Source of the DNA: Verpa conica
Lineage: Eukaryota; Ascomycota; Pezizomycetes; Pezizales; Morchellaceae
Assembly (NCBI GenBank): GCA_033030425.1
Contig: JAUFSD010000021.1
Span: forward strand, 930,001-994,000
DNA: 64,000 nucleotides
Direction: 5' to 3'
A program made the position numbers and the translations under genes. The notes beneath the pieces were generated by a model. The model searched no databases, had not been told where the DNA came from, and saw only the letters and a program-made list of their open reading frames with translations. Below are positions 22,328 to 35,618 of this stretch, piece after piece (the first letter of the stretch is position 1; each line of letters opens with the position of its first letter).

Positions 22328-25300
22328 CCGGAAAGCCCTTTTGAGTGAGTTAGTAGCCAAGTAATATATGAGTTTATGAGGGATAAGCTTAGTACATTTA
22401 ATCGAATATTAGTGCAAACTTGTGAAGTTTGTTTTGAGATTGTGTTCTAAACTTCAAGTACAGTTGGTGTTTCGTGCGCAGTGCTTGGATAAATATCAAC
22501 AGCTGGATTCCAGTACGATGATACTCTTTGGGGGGAAAAAACTTTGCTTGTAAAAAGGTTCGCACAAACTCTCTCTGCTGGTTTAGAAATCTCTCGATAA
22601 CCACCGCCCTACTTGACTTAATTTATACTGAATCATCAACTTCAGATATATCCAGTTGTGAATATGGTACCAACAGTGTATCTCGGGCTGAGTATGTGGG
22701 CTGCCTGAATTACGTTTTAGGCGTCAGTGTACTCTTATTGGTTCAGGGCTATTAGCGCAATTATCAAGGATTTTCGTATGCGGATGCGACTAGTCGCTTG
22801 CCTGAATGAAATGAATCATCGGGCGGAGTCTGCGGGTGCAAGCAGATCGATTAATTCGAGTGGCAGCCTTGCGTATACCGAGTGATTATTTATGACGAAG
22901 CCTTGGTCTTTTGTGGCGGCTAGGCTCTGGATATGATAGATTCAGGCGACCAACCCATATTGGTAGATAATTATAGTTAAATCTAGAAATATCCTTATGG
23001 ATATTGTTATCTTACCATTAATGCGCCAAGACCCGATACCGATCTACCCATAAAGTCTCATTCCTATCTAATAAAGCACATCTAGTGAAAGTTATCTTTC
23101 CAGTTGAAACAAGGCCTTCCAAGCTCCCATGGTGATAGCAACGGCATAAGGGCCCATGCATGCCATTCCGAACCTCGTGTGCTCACGAAAACAAGGTGAA
23201 GCCGCCTAAAACTTTAAAGCCCCAATGACGAATATAGGGAGCATGATAAATTTTTCAAAATCTCAGGGCTAGAGTCAACAGGGTCGATTTATTGAATTTT
23301 CCTAGCTATTGGAGCGATTACACTAGCTAGTTATTCAGTCTTAACTTTTAAACAAGCCTTCTCTTGATATTAGCCCCCTACGAATGAATGGTCACACAGG
23401 CTGTCCAAGTAAAGTGCGGCACTCTGAATCATAGCCCAGCCAAGACATGCACGTAGCCGCTATAGCCTGCTCCCAGCTGATACCCTAGACGAAGACTCGC
23501 TCGGCGATGCACAAACTCCACCTCAGCCATGGTATTTTATTACACAATGTCTCAACAAAAATCACTGAGGGTCACTTAGTTTAACCATTTGTGTGATGGC
23601 TCTGGGGTATTTACATAGCAACCATACAAGGCCTCCTATAAAGGAACCAAGTTTTCTTCTGTAAAATAATCCTGCTTTGAAAAAATCGTCTACAGATAGT
23701 CATTAGTGCACAAAAGTGGGGGTTGTGTTCAAGATAGTTGAAGGCTAGTCGCTGTCATTCGTGGTCCTCCATAACGAGCTACGCGGCTTTACCCGAAGAC
23801 TCCGATCCTAAGTACTATATGAGATAAGTATCCCAGGAGAACAAGGTTGCTTGTTTATTGAAGGGGCCCTGATACTGGGTTTTTAAGGTCTTCTGTGGCC
23901 GCATGTGTGGGGTGACTAAGATAACGGCTGTAGTATTTGGGTATCCCCAGGTCCGCTAGGGTAAGGTGTTTTGTTAGCCTGCAGTATAAACCAAGGGTGA
24001 ATCTTGCAAATTAGAATATGGCATTCTACAATGGTTCTTTCCAACTGAAACTTAAGTTTTTATACTAGAGCGCTAACTACTAGACCGACTCTGCGGTGTG
24101 AAGTCGAGAGTAGAGGGAAATTAACGAGTGGCCTCTAGTAGGGTGAATATATTTGATAAGCGATTGCTAAACGAATACCCTGAGCGAAGTGAAGGGTTGT
24201 GGGAGTTAAAGGACTGGCTTTTTTTAATTGGTTGCATCGTCCAGGGCCTATGACACCCTACTTGATAAAGATCGCTCCGGCGAACGTCATTTCTGAGTCA
24301 ACAGCTCTAACTGATTGACTCGGTAGGGAGGTGAGGGAAGATGCTGGGGTTTTATGGGGGTTCCCCAGAGTGAACAAATGTATTCATATGATGAGAATAA
24401 CTATGTGACTGATGTCAAGGTAAGCCTTTTTAATCTTTGTAGCTACTTTACCATCGATAGATTAAGCCATGATACTTATCTAAAAACTATCTAAAATGTA
24501 TAATTCCAAGGGAGTTCTTTCCATGTAAGTCCCTGATAAGTCTAAACCCGTAGCATAACTCCAGTCTCCTCTCCCTTCTATACATGTGCTCGGGTTCTCT
24601 GATGTAATGAATAACACCAGGGTTTATTAATAGTAAATTCTTCATAGTTTTAATGTTATTTGAGTTCAGGTTAACCCTACTGGAATAAGTGTTCACAGGG
24701 GCTTAGGGAACGTACACTCATTTAGATGTTAATTTGCTGCGATCAAGCTAACTAAGATAGCGCATATGCCTAACCAAATAATACGTCAATCAAAGCCCAA
24801 CGAGCATCCAAGAGTTACTGTTTAAACACACTATGTTTTTACAGTTTCCAGTTTTTCCACCTCTATATATACAAAAATCCCACTGTCTCCCTAGAATAAA
24901 ACGCCTTGGAAAATAAAACGCCAAATAGATGAGATAACTCGGAAAGCCCTAACTGAGACCCAGGAAGAGACGCTAGAGGTACTTTGAAGCGTGGAGCAAA
25001 AACCTCGCAAATCTAACCTAAAATTTGGCGACCTTGGGGGGGGGGCCTCTGTACTGCGGAGGAGTCACTATTATTTTTAAAAAATAATAGTGAAAAGCGG
25101 GTGCGAATTAACGCTTACAATACTAACCGAAGATGCGGTACGCGGTGTTTTATCTACCGAGAAAGAGCATGAGTACACTCTAGCCCGTATAGTTTCCATG
25201 GATCCAATCTTGAGGATATAATGGAGTAAACCAGAGTTATGGAAAACGAGAGTATGACTGGGTTGAAAAAGCTAGGTCAGATACACTCAATGAGTTGTTC

Positions 25301-27313
25301 ACTGAAGTGACTGTATCCGAGTCCTTATCTTCTAAAACCATGCTGATACCAGATACAGAATGTAGTAGAGAGCAGGTATTATACAAGCCTCTATTGGAGA
25401 AAGAAAAAAATGACTCGTAGGCCCTTTTGCGAGCTACTAGAGATGTAGTTCCTATTATTGACAAAGAGGGTCACCTAAGCAGCTACGGTCTTGGAAGGTA
25501 TTAATATTTTATTTACCTCTTTAATTTTCTAGTGACTAGCTCTACTTAAATCCAGAGCTATCTCTCTGTCTCCTTATTCATATAGAAGCCTGTTCGTCGA
25601 ATTTATAGTACATTCATAGTCCGTAGACCGCGATTACCTCTCAAAAAGTTCCTTGTCACTGCCTTATCGTGGACAAGATATACAAGCCTGTGGTTGAAGT
25701 TCCACCATTCAAATTATAATGAGACTACCAAGGAAGTATTAAAGAAAGGTTTGATGGAAAAATATAAAGTCCTTAGAAAATAAACTTTTATGTACTAGAT
25801 GATGCCAAGTATCCTCATGACTAATCGTTCATGACATCTGGTCTAACTTAGATATTGAAACATAGTAAAAAGCTAAGCTGACAGCGGATTATATAATAAG
25901 AATTCTTAAAGGAGTTTAACCAACACTGTTGTAGATTCAAGCTATTGATCCTTTTACTCTGCTTAGCCCATCCATAGTGCGAAGGGGTTTATAGTAGAAG
26001 ACATGGTCATCGCTCCGTTGATCGGGAACAAGAGACTAATATAGTTAATTTGTATTGATAGCTTGACAAAAATTTATATTACCTGCGAAGAAATCGAAAA
26101 TTTCAAATAACAGAAGAAGGTTAGGGTTCTATTTTTTTATATCTACATTCTAACTAGGGAATTCTAGGGGGGGGGGGCTTTTTGTTTTACTTAATAAGTA
26201 CACGAGACTAGGCCTAAGGGTGGGGGGGAGGGGCTTATGGATTGGCCTTTTTTTACCAATTGTTATGTGTAAACTTTCTCAATCTTATTTACTGTTATTT
26301 AAGCGTTCACCAAATATCAAAGTGTGATTGCGCGATACTCCTACGCTATCAAAGACCAAGACCTCCAAGATTCTCAGTTACCCCAGACTATCGCGCCATA
26401 TAGTTCCTATATTTCCCGATATACGCCATCGACCTAGTTGGGTGGCCGCGCGTAACTTCCTCGCTAGCTTCATAGTGGTGAATGTGACCGGAAATCTCTC
26501 CGGAATCGTCTGGGTTCAGGCTCCCCTAGTTTTTGGGGGGAGGTAAGAACATAGATAACGAAGCTTTTTGTATTAGTCAACCCTAACCCTGAAATTAGAT
26601 GCCAGGGGTTAGGCTTTTATTAGCTAATACCTTTTGCTAGGTGCCATCTGTTTTGTATACCACTCCTTATCTTTACGGTTGTCGTTGATATTCCGTCACG
26701 CAAGCGACTCTCTAAAACGTGACTAATCTGTAGCCCTAACTCAACTTTTCTCTAAAGTCACCAAAACAACTGCAAGAGTTGTAAATTACTAAGCGCAGAT
26801 ATATCAAATGCTAACCACTAGCTGCCTAATCACAAGAGGGAGCAAAAATAAATCGTGGCAGAACCTATCGAATTATCTGGAGGGGAGTTATAATTACCAG
26901 CCTTAAATAGATCCCAAAATCTAGCACTTTTCCCCACAAACTAAAACAACCCCTGGGCTATTCGGGGCCGACAGATTACCTTTGCATTTTCCTCATGACA
27001 CAATCTGACTAATTTGTACGTATGTCTCAACACACTCAGCATATATCACCTGAAACAGTCAATTTGCTTTTTTCTTTCTTTCTGCATCTGCTCAAAGGAG
27101 GGTTTTTTTAAAAATACTGATTCTAAACTTTATACTAAGTACATGAACCAACATACATGTATCTCTTTACCTAACACACATTATATCATCGTTCCAAGGG
27201 GACTAGTTTCCTGATCCGGCATACAAAGGAAAAGAAAGGCAAGAAAGAAGAAAAAGAAAAAAGAAAAAAGAAAAAACGGAACCATCTCTCGTAAGGAACA
27301 TAATCACAACCCC
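22328..27313. other. Gene-poor AT-rich spacer (about 5 kb)
   Basis: No convincing gene. All open frames are under about 80 codons and match nothing I recognise. There are G-runs near 25036 and 26167, a short AT palindrome at 25065-25093, and scattered sequence that may be degraded transposon. A purine-rich tract (about 27225-27285) lies just past the permease stop. Confidence 0.55.
25065..25093. repeat. Short AT-rich palindrome
   Basis: Two 14-bp arms beginning TCACTATTATTTTT and its complement face each other across one base. It could be a hairpin or the remnant of a foldback element. No target duplication was recognised. Confidence 0.6.
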
Positions 27314-29291
27314 TTAGAAAAGCCAAGAAACAAATGTTCTATAGAACCAACCACTCTTTGCTTCACCCTTCGTCGCCTTCATCGCCAAGAATTCTTCCTC
27401 CTCTCTATCAATTTTATCCTTCCCAGTAAACAGATCAGCCTGTTCGGGCGACAGTCCAGAGTTCTTGTACAGAAACTTGTACCCAAAGATCATAATCAGG
27501 TACAACGGGATACCGAGATACCCAGTGACAAAGTTCTTGTAATCCCATTTTCCATATGTTGACGGTGATGGCACAAACACATTCCAGTTCTTGAATATGG
27601 CGATCAGGATGCACAGGAACAAGGCTCCGTAGGACCCCCAGATACCAAATGGCGCTGTGTAGGCGAGCTGGTCGTCTGTCACGCCTTGCGCACGGCGGGC
27701 TCGGACAAAGTAGATGTGGGAGACGAGGATAGAGATCCAGGTGAGGATTCCGAAGATGGTGACGAGATTGACAAAGTAGAGGAATACGGTTTTGGAGTCG
27801 GAGGAGACGTTCATAAATGCCAATAGTGCAAAGGACGCGCTGACACCTAGGGAATTATATGGAACACCACGTTTGTCGGTTTTGGCAAGGAACGCGGGCG
27901 CCTTTCCTTCCTTTGCAAGACCGTAAATTGTTCGTGAGGCGATGTAGAGATCTAGGGAGATGTTAGTATATGTAGTTTCCTTTCACTGTATTTCAAGAGG
28001 ATAGTTACCAGAGTTAGAAGCAGAGAACACAAAGATCAAGATACACGCATTTAAAATCCCCGGCAAATGTGGGATATTGCTCAACTGAATAGCCACTACG
28101 AACGGACTCGCTGTAGCTCCCGTAGTTTGGGTTGTCGCAAAGACAAGCTCTTTGGAATCATATGGTACCAACATTCCCAACAAGAAAACTGAAAACACAT
28201 AGAAAAACAAAATACGATAGAACGTAAGCTTAATGGCACGGGGGATTGTCTTTCGTGGATTTTGGGCTTCTCCGACGGTAACACCGACAAGCTCAGTACC
28301 GAGGTATGCGAAGGTCGCTGTGACAAAGGTTGACCAGAGACCGAGGAAACGCCCGGTATCTCCTGTAGAGACATACGTTTTGAAAGCTCCGGGCTTCTTC
28401 CAGTAGCGGAAACCTTTGCGATCATGATCGGGACCACCACCGAGAACGAGGACGGCTGAGAGGATAATCAGGGCTACAATGGTGACAACCTTGATGCCTG
28501 TATTATGTTAGCTTTGTATGAGCAGAGAGGGGATATAGTTTACATACTGGATAGCCAGAATTCAAATTCTCCAAAGAACTTGATACCAAAGTAATTGATA
28601 CAGATGATAACCACAAGGAATATGGCAATCCATACTCCAGGGTTTACCTTCTCTCTAGGAACCCAGTACTGTATTACAAGCGCGGCAGCTGTTAACTGAT
28701 TCGGTGTGACGATAATATATCTATTTCCAACATTAGAAAAGTACAACAATAATTTAAAGTGAATTCCCGGTGAAACGTACTTGAACCAGTAAGTATATCC
28801 AAGAGCAAATCCAAGAGCAGGATCACAAAATCTCGCGGCATAGCCCGTAAACCCGGAAGCCATTGGTAGCCACGCAGCCATCTCTCCGAGTGCGCACATA
28901 ACCAAGAAAACCAAGAAACCAACGATAGTGTACGAAATAAGAACTGATCCAGGGCCTGCGCGGGTAAGTGCCGATCCACTAAATAATACCAAAGTGCATG
29001 ATTTAGTAAATGTCCGTGTCCTCAGAGTTCTGTGCACGGGCCAACCTGGGGGCCCTGCGAAAGAGTGGAAAGAGATACTTACGTTCCGATAATCAACCCA
29101 GTTCCAATGGCACCTCCGATGGCAATCATAGTGATATGCCTGGCCTTTAGGCCACGGTGCAGGTTATGGGTATCATCGTCCTGGCTGAGTTCACTGCCAG
29201 GCTCGTTAAAGTCTGAGATCTTCTCATTACCAGAGGATCGCTGTTGGGCATCTGAAGATGATGAAATACTGGCGGTCCCTCTACGATTCAT
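27314..29291 (-). CDS. Amino-acid permease (YAT/AAP family)
   Basis: A plasma-membrane amino-acid/proton symporter of the fungal permease family. Minus-strand exons: 29291-29083, 28978-28781, 28720-28548, 28497-28009, 27951-27314, all in phase, giving 568 residues. The N-terminus is hydrophilic and Ser-rich. It leads to the hallmark first helix GLKARHITMIAIGGAIGTGL and the following GSALTRAGPGSVL. Later landmarks are ALGEMAAWLP, TELVGVTVGEAQNPRKTIP and SASNSDLYIASRTIYGLAKE, all standard for the family. About twelve membrane helices are expected. The C-terminal cytosolic tail has the acidic cluster DREEEEF. The substrate (general, dicarboxylic or another class) cannot be assigned. Introns are 50-104 bp. 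Confidence 0.92.
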
Positions 29292-32200
29292 TGTGATTGT
29301 TTCCGTGTGTTCTGTTACAGACAGATGGAAGTTGGGAGGATGTCAGGTCGTTGAACCCTCTCCTACGTATGAGGTGGTTTAGTGGCGCTAATAGTGGTAG
29401 TTGGGAGCTACTACTGTTGATTCGTCATACAGTGGGAATGGTGATGAGAGTGAACCCCGAGCTGTAGAGATGAATCGTCGGGTGGGGAAGAGGTAAGATA
29501 TAAAGATATGAGGATACACGTGAATACAAACTCTCCAAGTAGCATGAGACAGGGAATCTTAATTTGCCTCGCGCATATCACTATCTATAATTCCTAGAGG
29601 CGCCTTCAAGAGGCTGCATGACTGGTAAAGTAGGAAGGTTATAACGATAGGTTCGGTAAGGCTCAAAAACCCACAATTCTGCGCTCCACTCTCGACACAG
29701 CCCAGAGATAACATACTCAAAATACCGGTACTGATTCAGAGCAATGTCACGAATCAGCCAACCAGGGCGTTGTGCATGGATACGTACCAGAGCCAGGAAA
29801 ACTCTTGGTCGACATCGGGTGCCTTGTGGAGTTGCCCTGCTCCTTCCTTTCCCTCTCTATGCAAACAAAAAGTTCGGAGGTCTATCTCAATATAGAAAGA
29901 TATCCCTGCCTGGGACATTTGGGCCAACCAAGTCTAGCGGCCGCGAAATAAGCACATACCCGGCGGAAAGCGAGGGGGGGGAAATGCATCTAGAGTCCCG
30001 AGATTAATACTACCTCAACCGGCGACTCTCTCTCTTTGAAAGGTAAGTTATTGATAACCTTTAATATCGTCGTTAAGTGACATTCTTCAGCCTCACCTGT
30101 CACGAACCGCGGAAGGGAATGCAACTGCTGTTGTCCTCTAAAGCGGCACCTGGCTACTCTGGTATTACGCCCGCTCATGTCGCCGCCCTACCACGGCTGG
30201 CTGCCGTGTAACCCTAACGGTACAGCCCCGCAAATTGACTTACACAAGATCTGACCCGAACGGTGCGCGTGCTTCGGCTTGACCCATGCGCGACATAGTG
30301 ACATCCGACTTGTTATCACGCCAAGTAGAGTCCCTTTGCGCCCGCCGTTGCCAACTCTTGGTTGAAAAGATATAACTATACACAACACAGTCAACCCTAC
30401 AGCCAACGGACAGGATACTCTTGAGCTACAACTGATTGAATGATTTAGTCAAGTCATGTATCTTATGTTTAAGAGAAGAAGAAAAATCTCCGATTTACCC
30501 GCTCTCTTTACTTTTTCCGCATCGTCATTATGGTTTTCCAAGTTCTGTAAGTAGGATAATATTCGGGCTTGTGCTCGAGATCTGACCATCGGTGGCGAGA
30601 GAAACCTTCTGCAGAATTATTCAATATCGGGAAGGTATACAGGGCTCGGCAGCTTCCAGAGGCGGATGCCCAGGAAACATCTCAGAGATAAGTGACAGTG
30701 GGGTAATCCCTGAGCTGATGAGCACGCGTGTTCAACCCTCAACAAGATTGTACTTATCAACTACCAGGTAAACCACTACTTACCACATCTCCATCCTTAT
30801 CCATAGGGACACGATATTCTATAGAGGAATATCATAACCCGCTCTGAAAGCGAGAAACTCGTTGCTATGTTCTAGAACTTTAGCTTCAATAACCCCTGCG
30901 TGAATGCCGGCCATCCATGGACACGCCGCAGTCGTTCCCGGTTTTTGTGCGCCGCTAACAACCTAAGTCATGCAAGACACCGAGTCTGGCGTCGGGCCCG
31001 TTTGAGGCCCCGCCTCAAGTGCTGTTTCATAAGTGCTTAATGTCCCAAGCGAGAGCAAGCGGTAAGCTTTCACGATAGCTATTTAGATTAGACCCAACAT
31101 ACACGGGATTGAGTACGTATGTGAGTATTTAGAACATTCAGACATTTGGAAACAACCAAACTTTCGTATCACAGGTATATTTACACGCGCCAAATTACTA
31201 GACTAGTATTGTTTTTTTGGTTGTATTTACGTACATATACATAATTTACATCCAGCCTAGTCTATGCTAGGTTTCCCACGCGTTTCCTATTTTAAATAAT
31301 ACTACTGGGGATAGGTGTACAGCTGCGTCTATGATACCGTGTAGTAGTAAACACCTCAAGTGATACGACAAGATGTGCAAATCTGAAAAGCGAAACCTGA
31401 GCGTACTCAGCCACCTATTGGTCTCTAAGGCATACACCCCAGTCACAGGTTACCCCAACTGCGGCCACAATAACTAGGTCTCGATACACTCCGTCATAGT
31501 AGCAAATGAGCGTACAGTTCCTAGCGCACAAGCCTACGCGTGCCTCTCAGAAAGCCTTGGGGGCTAATGGATATAAGTTGTGCTACCTCAAGGATACATG
31601 AGTCCCACGTAGGACAAACCAAGCTACTATGGTTATACCAGCACACACATATAGCGCATCGATCATTAGTCCACCTTACTAGGAGAATAGTACTATAGAC
31701 CGACCAATAATACCTGGTATTCTCAAGAAAGCCTTGGGACGGGTATCACGGGTGGTGAGTTGTACTACATACTCCAGGGATCACCAACTCTACCTTGATG
31801 TAGGACGAAACTAAGCCACTGAGGGTACATGCGTCAACCCCTCTCAAAAAAAAAACAGTATACAAGAATCTCATACAATATCATGTATCATCTGATATCT
31901 AATTCATTTGTAAAAAAATGACTCCTATTTATATCCTCAGCCTTGCCCCCCCCCTAGTATGGTTAGTCTATTGTAGATAGGCTACGAGTGAGGTGCTATG
32001 AAGTACTCAGCGAGGTTGAAGCAATTAGAGAATACTTTATTTTTTTCGCCGATACGGTCGGTTGGCCTTTGAATACACATGTGTGCTTATATTTCCTGGA
32101 ATATCACTCAATGGCTACTACCACGTACCGGCGTTAGCTGGGCGCAGCTATTCTACTTGATCACGAATAAAGGCTGCATCTAAACCCTCCCAATAGTAGG

Positions 32201-33557
32201 CTCTAGCGCTTCTTTTGAATGGTGATAAGGCATACAGAGATAGAGGTAGAACGCATTAGCGGATTATATTCGTGGCACGAATAACGAGCCAAAAGAAAAC
32301 GCAATTGAAGTTAAATCTATACTAACCGAAAGTTGTACGCTACAATAATCACCGGAGGCTATTGAGTCCAGTAAAGACCCCCTGTATGTTTATGTGTTGT
32401 ATTTTATAGTGCTTGTGTATGCCTTGTGTATTGTGGAGGCAGTGTTGTAGTGTTTTTAGGCTCTTTGAAATTCATTGGGGTTTGGGAAGAGCCTTGTTTT
32501 TCTTCGTATGTTCTTTGATCTCCAATTTGATCTCGATGGTTATAATTGGTTTTGAAATTCTCTCTTGAATAGATGCAGTCCATATGGCTATGGGTGTTGG
32601 CCATAGAGATACGAATTCTTTATCCTGCGTTTATGCAAGAAAATGATACCAGAATAATATATTAGAGGTCATGAGATACACTCACCACTAACCTAGCTGG
32701 ATTATATTTGGTAATTTAATCCCGTATATTTTGTCCTTATCTCATGCTCTAGGTCATATCGATGTCAAGAAATTAAAACCCCGCTAAAGTATACTTGGGC
32801 TAAACTCGTCGTAATACCTACTAGTCGTAAAATACGAGTGATAATATATGATCAAAGGATCTACGTACAGGTATTTAGGTCAGAGTCAAGTCGAATCAGA
32901 ACGTAGAACTATCCAGACGCTCAAAATAGTTACATGAGTGACCCAACACGACCAATAATTATACAACCTCAATCACACCTTGTTGCCAAAATGTGGGTAC
33001 GTGTGTTTCTGCTCCTAGGGAGGCTTTCCCCACCACCGGGCCCCCAAATGGGACATGTGGACCTGAGGTGGAGTGAGGTTGGTGGTGTTTGCTGGCATTG
33101 GGCCGGTTGGGTTATTCCGCACCCACCAGGGTGAAGCCCTGCAAGCATCTCTGATAAAGTGCGAGTACCATAGCCTCTGGGCTGCATGTACTATGATTAA
33201 TTCATTCACCTTGTTTCCAAATAAAGCTTTTGCCTGTTTCAGCAATCTAGATACCATTGGTTGATGTGCTATACGTGTACGTACGTAGGTACATCTTTTT
33301 CCAATAATAGGCCCGAGTAACCAAATAGAGAATTGGAAGTAACGTTAGCCAAGGGTAACACTTTGTCCCAACTCTACGCCCTAAAATATCAACTAACTCT
33401 CGGGTGGGCTTATAAATTAGTTTGATCCTAAAGGCGATTAATTACAACTAACAAGGTAAAAAAATCCAAAAGCAAAATGAAATATGAGAAGTTAATAAAA
33501 CCTATTCTAAGAGAACCCCTCCCGAGAACCCCCCCCCCCAACTCTCTCAGTCACATA
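29292..33557. other. Gene-poor spacer (about 4.3 kb)
   Basis: The first ~200 bp are the likely permease promoter. The rest has no supportable gene. It includes a diverged pair of repeats (31545-31830) and a more GC-rich island near 33000-33130 that gives short frames on both strands but no recognisable product. Confidence 0.55.
31545..31830 (+). repeat. Diverged ~170-bp direct duplication
   Basis: Two related segments start at about 31549 and 31721 with ctc(a)agaaagccttggg. They then share gagttgt/aagttgt, ctacct/tacctt, gtaggac and an aagc.act end in the same order. Alignment by eye needs gaps. Origin unknown; probably repeat remnants. Confidence 0.5.
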
Positions 33558-33862
33558 CAGTCAGTATGCAGAAATGTTCGTGATGAAACAGGTTTCAGAT
33601 GGCGCAAAGCGATCCATAAAGTTATGTTTATCTAAGTCCAAAAATCTACCAAAAAACAACCTCAAAAGGTAATTTATCAGCCAAAATTTCCCTTAATTCT
33701 CTACCATCTCATCCACCCAAGTTCCTATTTAGAGTATTTAGTTACATGTTCCTATATTTCTACAAATTTTCTAACATAGCCCAACATTACCGGAATTCCC
33801 CACTGAGACATATTCCGTCATTTTAGACTTGTCTCATCACGAACATTTCTGCATAGTGACTG
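33558..33862. mobile_element. 305-bp MITE (Tc1/mariner-like ends)
   Basis: The left end begins CAGTCAGTATGCAGAAATGT. The right end, read inward on the minus strand, begins CAGTCACTATGCAGAAATGT. The inverted repeats extend about 36 bp with three mismatches. Dinucleotide TA lies directly outside both ends (33556-33557 and 33863-33864), as expected for a TA target duplication. The interior is AT-rich and non-coding. This fits a non-autonomous element mobilised by a Tc1/mariner/pogo-type transposase. No autonomous partner is in the window. Confidence 0.8.
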
Positions 33863-33864
33863 TA

Positions 33865-35618
33865 CCTCCAAGTACAACTCTACTTCCTACACCTCATCAC
33901 ATTCAAGGAAATACTCTTTGCAACACAGGCTCCAGTTGGTTTAGTATATCCTGTGCTAGTTCTTGCCAGCCTTGTAACTAGCATACCGATAAGCTTAGTA
34001 GCTCGCTCGGAAGTTACTCCTCAAGAATCTGGAGAATTCATCTTGTCTCATCGGTAGTCAAAAATCTCTATTCTGAGTTGCGTCGTAAATACCCTCCAAC
34101 ATCTACAAGCTTATTATGTACAACCTACTCATATCTCGACCAGCCCCGCCATTACGCTCGTCATTAAGTCAACTCGAAATATCGGTCTGCCTGGGCCTTG
34201 GAGGTGCCAACGGTTTTTCTAGCCTTTGTATATGTTTCTTTAATTTAGGTTGCATTACCAATCTAGTCTGCTTATTTTTCGCTGAAAAGTATTATAGGGG
34301 CGTAAATGTGTCAAGAATGAATTTCCCTACCGGCAGTAAAGTCATGGACCAACTACAAAGCCGTGACACTTATCTGTAATACTATGATAGTCTACAATTA
34401 ACCCATCGGGAGCGAATTTTCTTTAGAGATTCCAGGGATTCGACAAAATTTTTAGTATTGTTACAAAATTCCACTTTCTTTGAGAGATTATTGTCCGTCA
34501 CCGTTTTTAGCTTATATCCTTAGTCATTAAAGCCTGGACCGCACGTGTACATGTGGTAAGTAGATAGGAGCCACCATTACCGACTTATAAAGTGGCTAGA
34601 TAATAATAAGCTCAATTAATTGGAAAGTATGTATATGCTAGGCGTAGTTGATTGATCGATTTCGCCTGATAGATACATGCATGGGTAAATATTTCTTGGA
34701 AAAGAGGAAACCGATGTTAATTACGTATACTTAATGGGGTTCGCTTCCGACTACATGTTTTTTTATATTCCCTTGTGTGTTTTCATAGCTCCTAGTTTGA
34801 GTATTTTTTTAATAGCTAGTTAATTAGAAGATCTATATCTATGGTAGTTTTTAAACAGGTTAAACGATGTAGATGAAATGGATTTCCTTTAGAACGGACA
34901 AAATTAAGAGCTCGAGTGACCATAATCTCAAAGGCCTCAACAGATCCCTCGCTAAGCTATTAGATAATTATTAAGATACTAAGTATGAATATTTGATGTT
35001 GTGAAGTTGAGGTAAGCTTAGGTAGACACCGAAAGCCCGGGAGCTGGTAAACCTTTCACTGGAAGCTAGCTTGTCTACTTTTTGTTGACAAATATTCTCA
35101 AGCCGTAAAGCAAGATTTTACAAGAGCACCAATATAACTTAAGGACCTGATATACTACTATTTGAGCTAAAGTTATACTCGGATACGACTATAGTGGAAT
35201 TAAAATCATATAAAATCACTCGACTGTTTCAAGATTTGGCATTCAAGGTTTTTTGTCCCATTGATACTCGCATATAATCCTCAAGCTATGGCATGAATAC
35301 CCGGGACTTACTAAATTAACTACATACGGCTTTTCGGCTACGACATTGGCACCGGGTTAGACGTCTTTCTCCTGTTTCGTATATATTGGTACCAGGGTCA
35401 CGGGTTTAGAGGCTACCGCCTATTCCCCTGCCAAGCCATGTATTGGAGGTTCACACCGCCAGGACCTAGCACACGAATACGTATTCACGGGATAGCCCCA
35501 CAATTAGAACTAAGGTAGAAACAGTGACTTCGCTACTGAAAAACTAAAGATCTAATTATGTATATATTGTTACAGGATAAAAGTACAGATGCGAGAAGGA
35601 AAAGGACTAAGTAATTAA
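33865..35618. other. Gene-poor spacer
   Basis: AT-rich sequence with no convincing gene. The longest frame (about 34116-34379) has no recognisable features. Confidence 0.5.

Noticed and set aside
33000..33264. GC-richer island with four overlapping short ORFs
   Set aside because: Possible degraded transposon, but no motif (reverse transcriptase, integrase, transposase) can be read in any frame.
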